This document shows positions 46,036 to 58,300 of a DNA stretch of 64,000 nucleotides, piece after piece. The DNA comes from Tetraselmis striata (lineage: Eukaryota; Chlorophyta; Chlorodendrophyceae; Chlorodendrales; Chlorodendraceae), in contig VCJN01000544.1 in NCBI GenBank assembly GCA_006384855.1, positions 124,001 through 188,000 of the forward strand. The letters are read 5' to 3'. Under the pieces are notes generated by a model. It ran no database searches. It worked only from the letters and a program-made list of their open reading frames with translations, and was not told the origin of the DNA. Position 1 is the first letter of the stretch, and each line of letters begins with the position of its first letter. The translations under genes and the position numbers were made by a program.

Positions 46036-49000
46036 TCAGTAGCCCTGCCGGGGCTCAGGATTGAGAGTGTACTGCAGCATGCGCCGCTCCGGGCCCTTCC
46101 CCCGCCCAGCCGGGTTTGGCAGCTCCGGCAGAGCGGTCTTCTCCCCGGTTTTCCGCGCGTGGCTGGCCTTGGACTGCGTCCTGGAGCTGGCGCCCCGCTC
46201 CGCGCTACCATAACGCACCGGCTTCAGGTCCGGGTACACAAAGCGATGGGCGACTCCCGAGGACGGACTGCTGGCTTCCTTGCTTGATGCGTGGTTGCTG
46301 CCAGGGGGCGCCTGCGAGCTGCTTTCCGGCTCTGACGATGCCTGGAATGTGGCGAGCTGATCATGCCGCCCGTAGTCTTCTGCCCGAGCGTGCGTGTGCC
46401 GATGCTGGCCCTCCATTCTGCGTGCCCCCGCAGGCGTCAGGTCCTGCAGCGCGCTGCAGACCTCATGCAGCGTGGCCTTCATCATCCCCATCTCCGTGGC
46501 CACCTCGCGCCGCACCTCCAGAATCTCCAAGGTGACCTGCTGCCGCATGTGCGACATCTCCGCCGTGACCTGCCGCTGCATGACGGCCAGGTCGCTGGAC
46601 AGCCCCTGGCGCACCTGCTGCAGCTCGGACACGTTGGACGCCATCAGCTGCGTCTGCATCTTGGAGTACATGTCCACAAAGGATGCCTGCACGGCGCGGC
46701 CACACACCCTCAGTCAGCCTCTCCGCCAGCTCCCTCTGAGATGCACCTCCGCGCTCGTCCAACGTGCACAGGCACACAGACAAGCAGAGAAAACATGTGG
46801 CTTGGGCAGTGATTGCGTCAGATCCCCTCCTCAGCTTAATACTGACCTGCCCAGAGCCCTATTTAATTTGTGGTTGGTGTATCGTGGCCACGATTTGGGT
46901 CTGCGCGCGGGTCTATTGTCATTGTATTTATATAACGTAGAATTAATGTAAAGACGGTCCGCGGGGACAAAGAGAATAAATTGTTTTGCACCTTCGCGTC
47001 GGAATATTGGCGCTATATTCGTGCTGGATTCCGAGTTTCTTCTCCGTTTGAGTAATAGCTATATTTCCCTATTCGCACCGGGGGGGGGGGGGGGGGGGGG
47101 GGCATTATTTATCCGCAGACAGTTGTGTTTGCTCGGCACATGTTCGCTTTTGACGAGCGTGCACCTGCGAAGAGAGCAGAAAAGCTACATCTATCTTTGT
47201 TGAACTGGGAAATGTATCAGAGTACAAGACGAACGCTGCACGAATATTGCGACTCGATCTGGCAAAAAAACGATTCTTTATTTTTGACCTGCAAACCGGC
47301 GCCAATTAAAAAATCGTGTTACCTCGTACGACGACCTCGACCCCGTCGTCTCATCCGCCCGTCCCAAGCGCCAACACATTCAGTCGGCCAGCCGGGACTC
47401 GATCGTACCTGTAGACGGTCCGTGGCTTCCATGAACACCTGGTGCGTCGTCTCCATCAGCTGCGAGCTACCGACTGCGCCAGCAGCCGATATGTGGCTCG
47501 CAGGCCTCACAGGCGCACCGCTCGTGCTGTCTCTCCGCCGCCCCACTGGGACCGGCCACTGCTTTGTGGTATTTGTCCCGGCACGCGTCGTGTCCATGCC
47601 TCCGCTGGCTGCCCCCTGGCCTTGCTGCTCCTCCGTTGGCTGCACGAGGCGGTCCATTATCTTCTCCACAAATGACTGCGGGGTGCGCACAACAAGTGAG
47701 AGCAGTGAGGAAACTTCGAGCCGCGCTCAGCAATATCGTTCAGGCTAAATTCTGAGGTGGGTCTATCCGCTGGAAGTATAAGGATCGACAACATCATGTA
47801 TATATATTAGCAGAGGTTGATGAGTAGCAAGCGGAATGAGGCTCCGTCCGGCTCTCTAATCCAGGATACAAAAGTCGACAACAGCTCTGTACATCCGTGA
47901 GTAAAGAATGCATATTCAGCAAGAGTGTAAGTCTTGTACATGATGTTGTTTTTGAGTGATTGCGCAAGTACCCGGTACACGACCGTCAGTTGTTCATAGT
48001 CATATAACCTGCAGCAACAAACGTATACAGTATATACATGCGACATTGCAACGGTAGGTCGATGATATATTAGGGTATGGCATGGTATCCTAGTTCAACG
48101 CGCCATGCCTGGTTTTACAAGGGTAGCTGAGGTGCGGTAGCCGAGGTAGCTGAGGCGCCATGCCTGGTTTTGTAAGGCATCACTCTGTCCTAGAATAAGT
48201 TGGTGCTTGCTGCCTATAGCCTGATGCTCGCGGCGAGCGCAATTTATCCATTGCATTCGATGTACACGTATGTAGTGCATGTGAAACGCACGCATAATTG
48301 TTGGAAAATCCTTAGTGTATACCTTATGTTATTATCGCAAAACAATATTATTGATTGTTTTTGCCGCGATGGGTAATGTACTGCGAGAGGTACTGTGGCT
48401 TGTGACAAAAATGCCCACACCGGCATGCATCACACGAATATAATAACGCGAAATAATAACGCGAAATAAGTTTTTTGTAGTATATGAATAACAATATATC
48501 CAACGTATGGTATGGTATACGGGATGTGGGTTGGATCCATGCTTTGCAATTCCCGGCCGGCGGGCATGTCCGCTTATTGAGCGTCATCCCCGCAGTAGCA
48601 CACCTGGTAGTACTCATCGGAGTGCTTGATGGCCACGTTGTTCGCAAACACCTTCTGAATCTCGTCGGGGAGGGCGGTGATCAAGTTGGAAGGCGGAAAC
48701 TCGTACACATCCTGCAAGCCAAGCATCCCAACATCAGTGAGCCTGTCACTGGCGGCGCAGGGAAACAGCGCCTACCTGATACAGGCACCAAACTCCCTTT
48801 CAAGCCGCAGTGAATGAAACTCGTATATAACAGCCCGGTGTCGCTACTTAGAAAGTCCTGCCTGCCATGCATATATGTGATGATGCATAGGCGCACAGTG
48901 TTGTCTTTACTTTTAAAAGTCATTCAATTCCAGGCAGATATTTATCCTTTCTGGCGGTGCAGCGTCTTGGCCATCTGGTGAACTCTAGTAGTGAACAACA

Positions 49001-52000
49001 GTACAACACAAATACCACGAAGCAACCCCCCAACTCACGTTTCACAAGTTACAGTCGTCCACTACTTGTCATTCCTCATTATTCTTCATCACGACTCGAA
49101 ATCTCGATTATTTCAACTTTCTATTCCCAGTTTTATATCCGTAACAGTGAGACTATTGTCGTTTCTGAGCAATGGTTACGTAGCACTAAGTCACGGACAG
49201 TCTGTGCGCGTTTACTACAGTATCTTCATTTCCCAGTGCGGTTTGGTTCATTGCTGTACGAGTATGGGGCTCCCTGAGCTCCCCATCATCGGTGTGCTAC
49301 GAGCATATACCCTCACCTGGCCGTCACTGTTAATCCACTTGGAGCCCTCTTTGACAATCAGGATGATATTGCAGCCGCTCCGCACCGCCGCCAGCAGCTC
49401 CTCCTTGCACCAGAAGCTGTCAAAGATGTGGTCGGAGAGGATGAACACAAAGTTTTGGCTCCTGGCACCCATCGGACGTGCCACACATGAGGCCAATTCA
49501 GTGTCAGCATACAGCCAACCTTTTTCACACACTACATCATTATCTTTTATCAGATGTAATAACACTAATATATATAGCTATATTAAATATATACAATAAA
49601 TTTTGATATTTCACAATATACAAATATATATAGGTTACATATCTACAAAGGACAACGCAGTAAATAGTTTCAGTTCCGCCGTGCAGTCACTTCACATGTA
49701 CTGCAGCGAAGCGGTAAGTTCCGTCTATTCGATAGTACTGATTATCTACAACATTGCTAACCCTAATATCGCCTCGGACAACCAAAATAGTCATTCTGCG
49801 GTGCAGAACCATGCTGTATGATAATCATCATATAATAATAGTATTAGTCAAATTCATTTTAAGCAAATTCGTATTGTACTTTGAATTGAATAAAAAACCG
49901 GTTTCTGACAGCATGCTTCCCTGCAGGGGAACTGACGCACCTCGCCACCGCATCCTGCAGGTCGTTCAGCTCTTTGAGGTACTCAAAGTCCAGGTACGTG
50001 CTGTAACCGCGCTGAGTCAGGAGATTGAACAGCGCTCTGGCAAAGTCCTGCGATTAACAGAGGAAGGCGACAATATGAGCGCCGGGGGGATCTCGGGGGG
50101 GGGGGGGGGGGGGGGGCGTTGATTGAGGATTGCGATAGCTAGATATTGAAACATGTCATTAAGAACTAATGAAACTGTTAGGGGCCTTTTGTTGGACGAA
50201 ACATTTTAATGTAGGACGAAGAAATGACTACGTTATCACCTGATGTAGATGGCATCCAAAACCTGAGAGCAGAACTCGAAGCCCTAGCCAACATGAGCCG
50301 CCACCGGGTGCTATCCCTGGATGAGTAAGAGGCCCAGTATGTATGAGGCAACAGCGCCGCTTGCGTGCCCGGGGCTGTCGCACCTTGGAGTCTGCCCGCC
50401 GATGGCTAAGGAAGACATTGAAACCGATGCTGGCCTGCTCGTTCTGTGACATGCGCTCCTGCATTGACCGCGAGTCGAAGATGTTCCGCTTCATGTCATA
50501 ACCCAGCTCCGTGAGGCAGGCCTTCGCGGCGTCGGAGACGCGCATGTCGGGCGAGCTGGTGAGGGGCACCAACTTCCCCGTCATCTTGGCGGAGCGGATG
50601 GCTTGTGCGATCCCCGGGCTGTACGCGAGATTGAGCAGCGTGCGCACGCACGGCAGCGTCCAGTCCGCCACCTCGTTCATCATCTGCGCACGCCACCGCC
50701 TCGATTGTCAGCCATGCGCTGCACTCGAGTACCGGTAGCGTGCGGTACCGAAAGGATGCCAATGAGTCGTCATTGAAATGCGTTTCTTAAACCCTGAAAA
50801 CCCTCAAAAACGCATGTCATTCATGTGTCATAGTTGAGGCAAGATCTCAGCATTGAGTCGATCGTTCACGGCATTGCCATACTATCCATACATCGCCAAT
50901 GTGCCCCCCATTGCGCGCGCCTGCCCCCCCACAGCCTGGTTCTTGCCTGATCGAGCGCATCCAGCAGGCCGGCGTCCACCAGCTGCTTGTTGAAGGTCCC
51001 GTGCTGGCTGAGGCAACACGCCATGAACGCCACCTCCTCCCCCGACACATCCCAATCCTGCACGTGCGGGATGGCGTCCAGGCCGCTCAGCGCGTTGTTC
51101 ATCATGTCCACGACCTGCGCCGCCACGTTCTGCTGCGACAGAAACGCTTCCGCCTCTCCCGCGTTGGATGCGTCTGTGCCGTATACGTTGGCAACGGCGA
51201 GGGTCAGCGACAGCTGAACGACGGGATCGCTCGTGGGGCCCACTCCCTTGTTGATCGCCACCAGCTTCTCCGCCGCAGCTGCGATGGCCACAAGGGGTGT
51301 CATTGCTGCGATGGCGCAGCTTTGGCAGAGTACATTCAGGAGGAGGGTGGGGGAGGAATGGGGGGGGTCGCCGTGCACCATGAGTTGCTAGGGGAAGGCC
51401 ACACATTCACCTAGCAGCTCGGCATCCCGCATGCTGTTGTGCGTGCTGACGGAGCGCGACATGTTGTACAGCAAGATGCTGCACATGCGGAAGTTGGGGT
51501 TGCCCGCCAGGCGGGAGCTGGCCAGCATAATGACGCCCGACTTGCGCAGCTTCTCGCGGAACTTGGTCTTGGGGCAGTCCGCCACGCCCTGCAGCAGCGT
51601 CGCCGCGACCTGGGTGACCTCCGTCATGGGGCCCGCCCCAAAAATCTGCACCACTTTCGCGTAGAAGCCAATGTTGAACAGCGTGCTGTGCGCCTCGTAC
51701 AAGCTCTCCACCTGCCGCATGCCGGTCGTGACTGTCAGGGATGCTTCCTGGGCCTCCTCTATGTATCCCAACAGCTTTACCGCCCCTGGTATCGCATCCA
51801 TGCAGAGGGTCCTCCGTTGAGCCAGACATCGATGACAGAGCCACGAGGGCCATCCGGCTCCAGCGGCAGGGCAACCCAAGGATTGTTAGGCCAGCGCACC
51901 TTTCCGACCTGACACGTCTTGTCCTGCCGTGCAAGGGCAGGGTGTCAGAGAGGACAGTACGCAACGCACGCTAGGCCAGCCACAGCATGCGCCCGCACAG

Positions 52001-52709
52001 CATGGCGTGGCATGGCATGGCGTGGCGAGGTACGGCATACGTAGTTGTAGCACCACCGCACGATGGTCATCAGCCAGCTGCGCAGCTCGCCCTCCCCTGG
52101 CTGCCCAGGCAGCTCCGCCTCCTCGTCAGGGCCGTCAATGAGCGCGGTGAAGCACGGGAACATGTCGCTACTTGTGAGGATGGAGGCAACCTACACGCAC
52201 AAAGGGGCCGCAGCGATCGCCGCCTCAGTTCCGGCCGTCCATGCAGTACCCTCACCGGCGACTAGCTGCCGCAGGGGCGATGTGGTCGCGCCAGGAATAC
52301 ATCGGGAATTGAGACAAGGATGCACGACAGAACTGCATGCCTCCGCAGCGCATCGACCGACCTTGTACAGCTCGCGCTCCTTGTCCACAAGCCTCTCCAC
52401 CAGCCGCTTCAGAAGGCAAACGCTCCATACGAGCTCGACGCCGCCGGCGAGCAACTTGCGGCTGCCCTCGCGACGGCGCTGCGCCTCGCTGGCGCTGCGC
52501 TTCATCTCTGAGCACAGCGTAGGCACGAACAGCAGGTTCCTCGTCACCAGCAAGTGCACCGCGACGCCCGGCGTGAAGTCCGCGCCCCCGGAAAGCTCCA
52601 CCAGCTCCCGCAGCGCTTCCGGGTTCGCGGCCGCGTGCGCGCCAGCGCTGGCAAGCTGATCCACCAGCTGGTCCAAATACTGCAGTAACGCCTGGTCCAA
52701 CACCACCAT
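46036..52709 (-). CDS. ARM repeat - TIR - coiled-coil protein (SARM1-like)
   Basis: Likely a TIR-domain NADase or signalling adaptor. Exons: 52362-52709, 52041-52190, 51411-51908, 50947-51305, 50384-50683, 49941-50047, 49317-49461, 48604-48711, 47409-47675, 46036-46686. Splice phases agree at every junction; only inside exon 3 is a frame change unresolved (small intron or error). Exons 1-5 are alpha-helical repeats typical of Armadillo (LLNLAYSPGIAQAIRSAKM, TLAVANVYGTDASN). The TIR domain runs from FNVFLSHRRADSK through GYSTYLDFEYLKEL, SQNFVFILS and WCKEELLAAVRSGCNII to LPDEIQKVFANN, HSDEYYQ and SFVEKIMDRLVQ. The Glu at 49398-49400 aligns with the catalytic Glu of SARM1. Exon 10 encodes a ~75-residue coiled coil and a Ser-rich tail. 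Without splicing at 48604, the TIR exon would instead stop at 48574. Confidence 0.75.
49317..50683 (-). other. TIR domain core exons
   Basis: Exons 5 (end) to 7 carry the first half of the TIR fold. Boundaries are CAAG|GTGCG / TCGCAG|GAC (phase 0), GCGAG|GTGCG / GCCAG|GAGC (phase 2), then CAG|GTGAGG. The residues joined across the second junction restore the A-R-S-Q-N-F-V-F-I-L-S strand, which closely matches the GARNFVLVLS strand of SARM1. This supports the exon model. Confidence 0.78.
50684..50946 (-). other. probable GC-AG intron
   Basis: Exon 4 ends GATCAG followed by GCAAGA, and the next exon starts after GTGCGCAG. No GT donor fits the frame nearby, while the GC donor keeps phase 0. GC-AG introns are a known minority class. 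Confidence 0.55.
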
Positions 52710-53872
52710 CGTGTCGTGTCGCAGCCTCGTCTGCAGACTGTGCCGCTCGCTGCCGCTGCTCCCCCACCTGCCGAACTTCCCGCCACCTCACCCTCACCCC
52801 GGCGAGCTCCTCCTCCCCCGACTCCCGTCGATCGTCAACAGTGGCGCCCCAGCGCCCCGAGTTTTGGACTGTGTGGGATCGCTGTGCGCGCGAGCTCGTA
52901 TGCTGTGTTGACGTCTGTTGTTTCGGAGGGGCAGGGGAGCTTGCTGTTTCACACCAGACTTGGTGCTGTGGTGAGGCGGCGCCGAGACGCATGCTGCACA
53001 CATGCGCGCTGCTGTGATATGAAGCACGCCGCCGGCCCATAGCAGATCGTACCGGTACGTTGCTGTACAGGTACACCGTACCCGTTACACGTTTCGTTAC
53101 ACGGGGTAGAGTCGTCGGGCGCGGCGCGCGCGCATGCTGAGCTCATCCCACACCAGTCCAGCACATTCTAGTTAGAACGCTGATATCCAGGCTGCCGGAG
53201 CACGTGAATAGTCCTATTGAAGTACTTCGAAAAAAGCTTCGTGTTTACGAATATCGGTGCGGTCATACGAGGCTTGCCAGAGTGGAGCACTTTTCCCAAA
53301 AGTGCTATGTATCGTGTCCCCTCGTAAACCGAAAGTGAGCAAAAAGGTGAAATTTATGAAATTTACATATCTTCGTATGATAAAGCGTATTTTCACATAT
53401 CAGAAAAGGTTAAATTGTAGCTATACGCGCAAAATATATGTGCCATTAAGTATCACTGCGTCGCGGATGCAGCGCGAGGTGTACGAGGTCGGTGATGACC
53501 GGTATTTATGCGGATGAATGTACTAAGATTGAGATACAGTTCCTCGCTCGCTTTGCGCGGTGTGATCGTTATGTATACGCATATTCGCGTGTACGTGCTA
53601 CGACGAAATGACACATCCAAGATGTGATCGTGCTGAGTTGGTTTTTTTCGACATTTTGATTGGTGTATATCATACGGCATATCCGGACGAGGCAGTCGCA
53701 ACGAACGCGCACCGTTCCCAACCTGCTGGTCGGGCTACAGTATGGGTCATTACTATTTTTCCCAGCAGGATCTTCCAGGACGATAGCCTTTCTCTCCCAC
53801 CGCGCACACACCCAGCACTTGCGCATATATCCCTGTGGCATTGTTCGACGAATTTTCCGCGGTCGGGCGTGC

Positions 53873-54606
53873 GTGCAGCAGCGATTTCCACCACTTGTCG
53901 CCTGTCGCCGTTCTGATCGGCGACGTACTTGTCGCGCCAGCTTGCATCGCCGCGCAGCTGTATGATGAGGTTCGCTACCGCCGCCACTTTGTTTTGTGAC
54001 GCCTCGAGCTACCAGCTTTCTGTGTCTATTGTCCCGGTTCGCGTATTCGGTCGCTCGGCTCGGGCGCTGCGTGTGTACGTCCTGTGCCGAGTCGTCGTTA
54101 ATCTGTCAACCCGCCGTACAGGTAGAGCGGGCACCTGTGGCGGTGTTCGACGAATTTGAAGCGCTCGTCCTGGAGGTGAGACGTTGGCCGCAGCTGTGCG
54201 TGGTTCCCCTTTTACGGTATCTTTCTCGTTCCCTTGTTATCCCTCTCCTGCAGCGCCAGCACTGCCTGCATACAGAGGCATAGCAGGACAAGTTGGGAAG
54301 TACCTAGTCACCTAACGTGTGTTGTGTGTTTATTGGTTACGACAGGCACCGCTAGTGGTTTGGGACCTGTGTGGAGCGCGGTTTCCGCGGTCGGGCGCGC
54401 GTGCAGCAGCGATCCCTACCTCTGCGCGGCCTGTCGCCGTTCTGATCGGCGACATACTTGTTGCACCAACTGCATCGCAGCCCAGGTGTATGACAAGGTT
54501 CGTTACCGCTGCCACTGTTTTTTGTGGTGCCCGTAGCTACCACCTTTCTGTGTCTATTGACCCGGTTCACGTATTCGGTCGCTCGGCTCGGGCGCTGTGT
54601 TTGTAG
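53873..54606 (+). repeat. diverged direct duplication (~200 bp, 529 apart)
   Basis: 53873-54074 and 54402-54606 share GCCTGTCGCCGTTCTGATCG, TTTCTGTGTCTATTG and TATTCGGTCGCTCGGCTCGG. The translations include paired Cys residues (CRRSDRRHTCCTNC in the second copy), but frames are broken. These are old duplicates of an unidentified sequence. Confidence 0.75.
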
Positions 54607-55084
54607 GTAATGTGCCGAGTCTTATTGTCTCATATCGAGCTTTTTAGTTGCCCCATACAAGTAAATCCCCTTGCACATACAAGTTAGGTTTACATCATGA
54701 GTACGGTCTATCTATCATCGAGTACTTAATCTAATTATGTGGTTGTGATCTGTGCAGGACATGGCTGCCAACACAATGGAGAAAATGAAATTTATCAGCT
54801 GACATATTTGACTCGGGCTGAAAGACCGGGATTGCCTTGGGGCTGTGTTCCACGCAGTCACCGGAAAATCCTAGAACATCGTACATCGCCCTCAGCTGTG
54901 TTTGCCCTTGGGAAAGGCACGCAGTCTGTTGTAGTATTAGTAGTTTTGCCGTTTCAGCCCGGTAAACACTACTGTACACCTTATTCCCTGCCCGGGTCAA
55001 AAGGCCGCAACTCCTGGACGTCGTGCACCCAGTAGTCCCGCATTAGTGCACGCGGTTTGCAGTGGTGTGTGTGTTTCCTGCATT

Positions 55085-55237
55085 CCGAAGCCTGGACTGG
55101 CCTGCGACTGGCTTAGGGCCAAGCAAAAAATCCAAACCTCACGAAAAGTTGACCAAAGCTGACCAAAGTTGAAGCCTGGACTGGCTTGCTCCGGCATTGC
55201 GCCAAGCAAAAAATCCAAATTTGACCTAAACTTGACC
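55085..55237. repeat. 68-bp direct repeat before the Helitron gene
   Basis: 55085-55153 and 55170-55237 both start GAAGCCTGGACTGGC and share GCCAAGCAAAAAATCCAAA and TTGACC. They lie 120 bases upstream of the Rep/helicase start. They may belong to the element's 5' region. Confidence 0.75.
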
Positions 55238-55357
55238 GTATGGTGACGGAATTCCTGAGAGATTAAAAGATATCTGAAGTGGCTGAACGTATGACGTGCT
55301 GAATGGAATACTTGTATTTGATTCCTACCTACCATATCCTAGCATTCTGCAATATTT

Positions 55358-58300
55358 GTGCCTGACATGGCAGATATATCATTGGAAGAATACGGCTTAC
55401 CAAGCATTCATACAGACATAAACCATTTGAATGCAATATGGGAGTACTTTGATCGGACATTATTCAGAGACATGCTTGTATGCCCCTGCTGTGGCACCAC
55501 TGTAATATCAACTTTTGACCCTCGTACAGAAGCGTATGATTTCAATGGCTTTACCCTACGTTCAATTGATTTATGTGACATGCCGTTTTATACTGCTCAT
55601 CACCATTTGCATAAATTTTGTAATGTTCAACCATGCAACACATGTGCATATATATGCAAAGACTGTGTAAATACCGAAGTAAGAGAAGAGAAGAGAAGAT
55701 ATGTTGTTGCAATGCCAAGCAAGACATACATGTGTGATATAACTCGAACTCCCCTTAGTGTATTGCATTTCTTACCTGTGGTGGATGTCCATATCGAAAT
55801 GACCAGGAGATATTTCGGATATTTTGAAGGGAATTTGCAAGAGCGATCATTGATACATGCACCCCTCGTGGCTAATGATCGTAACACATATGAGTCAACA
55901 AGCCGCAATTTCCTACCACACATGCAACGAGTCATAAATATTTTGTATGACGTTAATCCTCTTTATCACATGTTTGTTCCTTTTATTGAGCGAGATATGG
56001 AGAAGGCGGCTGTGCCAATCGTTTACTATAGCATCATTGAAAATATATTGAGAAAGGCAAGCACTCGTGACCCTCATTTGTCATGCTCGACTGCGATTCA
56101 TGCAAGTATTAACGACATCATTGAGGACGCGCAGAATTCAAGTAGTGAACAAAATCGTAATTTACACACAGTATGCGTGGATTTTGATGCGCATCATGGT
56201 GATGACGACAGTAGTGACGATCGTGAATTCGTGATAGGTGAAGCATATCTGCGTGACAACGGTGCGTTGCAAAGACTACATGTAGGTAGTAATGGAGATC
56301 CCAAGCGGTATGTGCAAAGGAATGCTGTTACAATGGAAAGCACATGTTTTCCGCATTTATTTCCGCATGCAAAAGGACAATTTGAGGGTGAAATGACTCT
56401 TAATAAATACACAAAACAAAGAATCAGGTCGCTGTTTACTTGCCATAGTTTGAACGCCCCCTACATGTTGATGCTTTACCAGCAATATACACACATCCGG
56501 TTGGCGAAAAATGTTCAGAAAGGCATGCTATCCCGAGATATATCGCGATACCAACGACGGCACCCAGACGCTGCAGAAGAAGAAGTTTATGCCAATGTTG
56601 TGAAACACTCAATACCGCACACTATATCTGGGTCACCTTCGTGGTATCGGAACCATTTGAATGATCTCATTACCGGTGTTGACACGTATGGCATGCCGTC
56701 AATCTTTGTTACTTTGACAGAAGATGAAATATCTGAAACTAAGTGGGAGGCATTTCGAAACATGCAAAATGTATTAAATGAATTCAACACCAATTTGACT
56801 TGGCAAGATGTTCCGATTGAAAGCGCCGAAGCATTTTACAAACGAACCATGACTTTCTTGAGAACACACATCGCTCCGAAGCAAATGTATGCATCAAAAG
56901 GTATATTTGGTAGAGTGAAGCATTGGATAATAAAATTTGAAGTGCAAGGTCGCGGATCGCTACACGCTCACATTAGCATATGGATACACGACGATGATGT
57001 TGAGAGTGTTTGGAACAAAATAACAGCACATCTACCAGGGAAAACTTGCGAAAGTGGAAGTAATATCCCGCCCGAATCCGACCAGGAATTAGTGCAGAAA
57101 TTGTATAAACTCGTGGAGCGCAAGCAAATACACAGGTGCAAAAACGGTGTCTGCATGGAGGACGGACGTTGTCGATTGCACTTTCCTGTCTTGCGAACGC
57201 ACGAACAACATGAACCACAATACAACGAAACAACGAGTCGATACGAATATTACCGCCCCAGACGCTGCGACCGAAATGTTGTGCCATACCACCCTGAACT
57301 GTTATTGTTATGGGGAGCTCATGTAAATGTGCAGAAAGTAACCAACGAAGCATGGAGCCTGTATTTGTTGAAATACCAAATGAAAGCAGAAGCACATGGT
57401 TGTCTATGTATTGATGACGACAACAGTCGCATTCTTGGGCTACAGAGCATGACAGAAGAGCAACGGAAATGCGCTGGTGCCATGTACCTATCCCGGCCAG
57501 TATCTATGGCTGAAATTGCGATGACCTTAAACGAGCGACCCATGATTGCCCGCAGTCTCTCTTTGTGCACTACTTTCGTGTCAACACAACCGCCGGCCAA
57601 CAGAATCACAATGTATAACTCTATGCATTCTGGGAAGTCTTCCAACATAGCATTGAAACACGTTGATAAATACACCTGTCGACCGGATGTATTAGAAGAG
57701 GTCACATTTGTCCATTATTGTAAATACTATACAGTCCGCAAAAACATGTACGCACGAAGCCATGCTTTTGATGGGAACCTGGTAAGTGCTTCCACAGGTG
57801 GCACTTGGCATTCATACGTTGGAGTCGATCGATTGGGCCGCCACGTGTATAAATTCCTGACCCCACGTTTGATCCGTTTCAGTGATTACCACCCCTCATA
57901 TAGCCTAGAAGGTTTCTACTACAACAAAATGCTGAAAACGAAACAATTCCGGCATGAGGATGAACTATTGTGTGGACGGTCGTCGTATTTTGAGGCCTAT
58001 TGCATACATGCCAACATTCGTTGTGTTCATACTTTATCAACTGTGCTAGAAGACGATATCGCGGAATATACAAGAAGGCACTTATACACGAGGGCTGATC
58101 ATGATAAGCTCCTAGGTGAAGCATTCAACGCAATAGTGAACGCTTTTTCCACCGACCGTCTCAGAGCCCTATTTCCAGGCGATGAAAATAGCGACACTTT
58201 GTCACAATACATCGCGAATCGGACTAGAACGCCATCTAGCACCGTAGACGATCCATCTACATTCACCCAATTCTTTGTTGCTACTCCGGTGCCCGTGCCT

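Larger units (their letters stand above)
52710..55357. other. upstream and intergenic stretch
   Basis: The first ~450 bases may hold the ARM-TIR promoter, which would run leftward. I see no clear TATA box. The rest is AT-richer and holds a diverged duplication (53873-54606) and a 68-bp direct repeat (55085-55237). Open frames near 54740-55035 show no domain. Confidence 0.45.

Noticed and set aside
52252-53076. A 274-residue Arg/Gly-rich frame over the start of the ARM-TIR gene
   Set aside because: It overlaps exon 1 in a different frame, and its composition is that of a shadow of GC-rich coding sequence.
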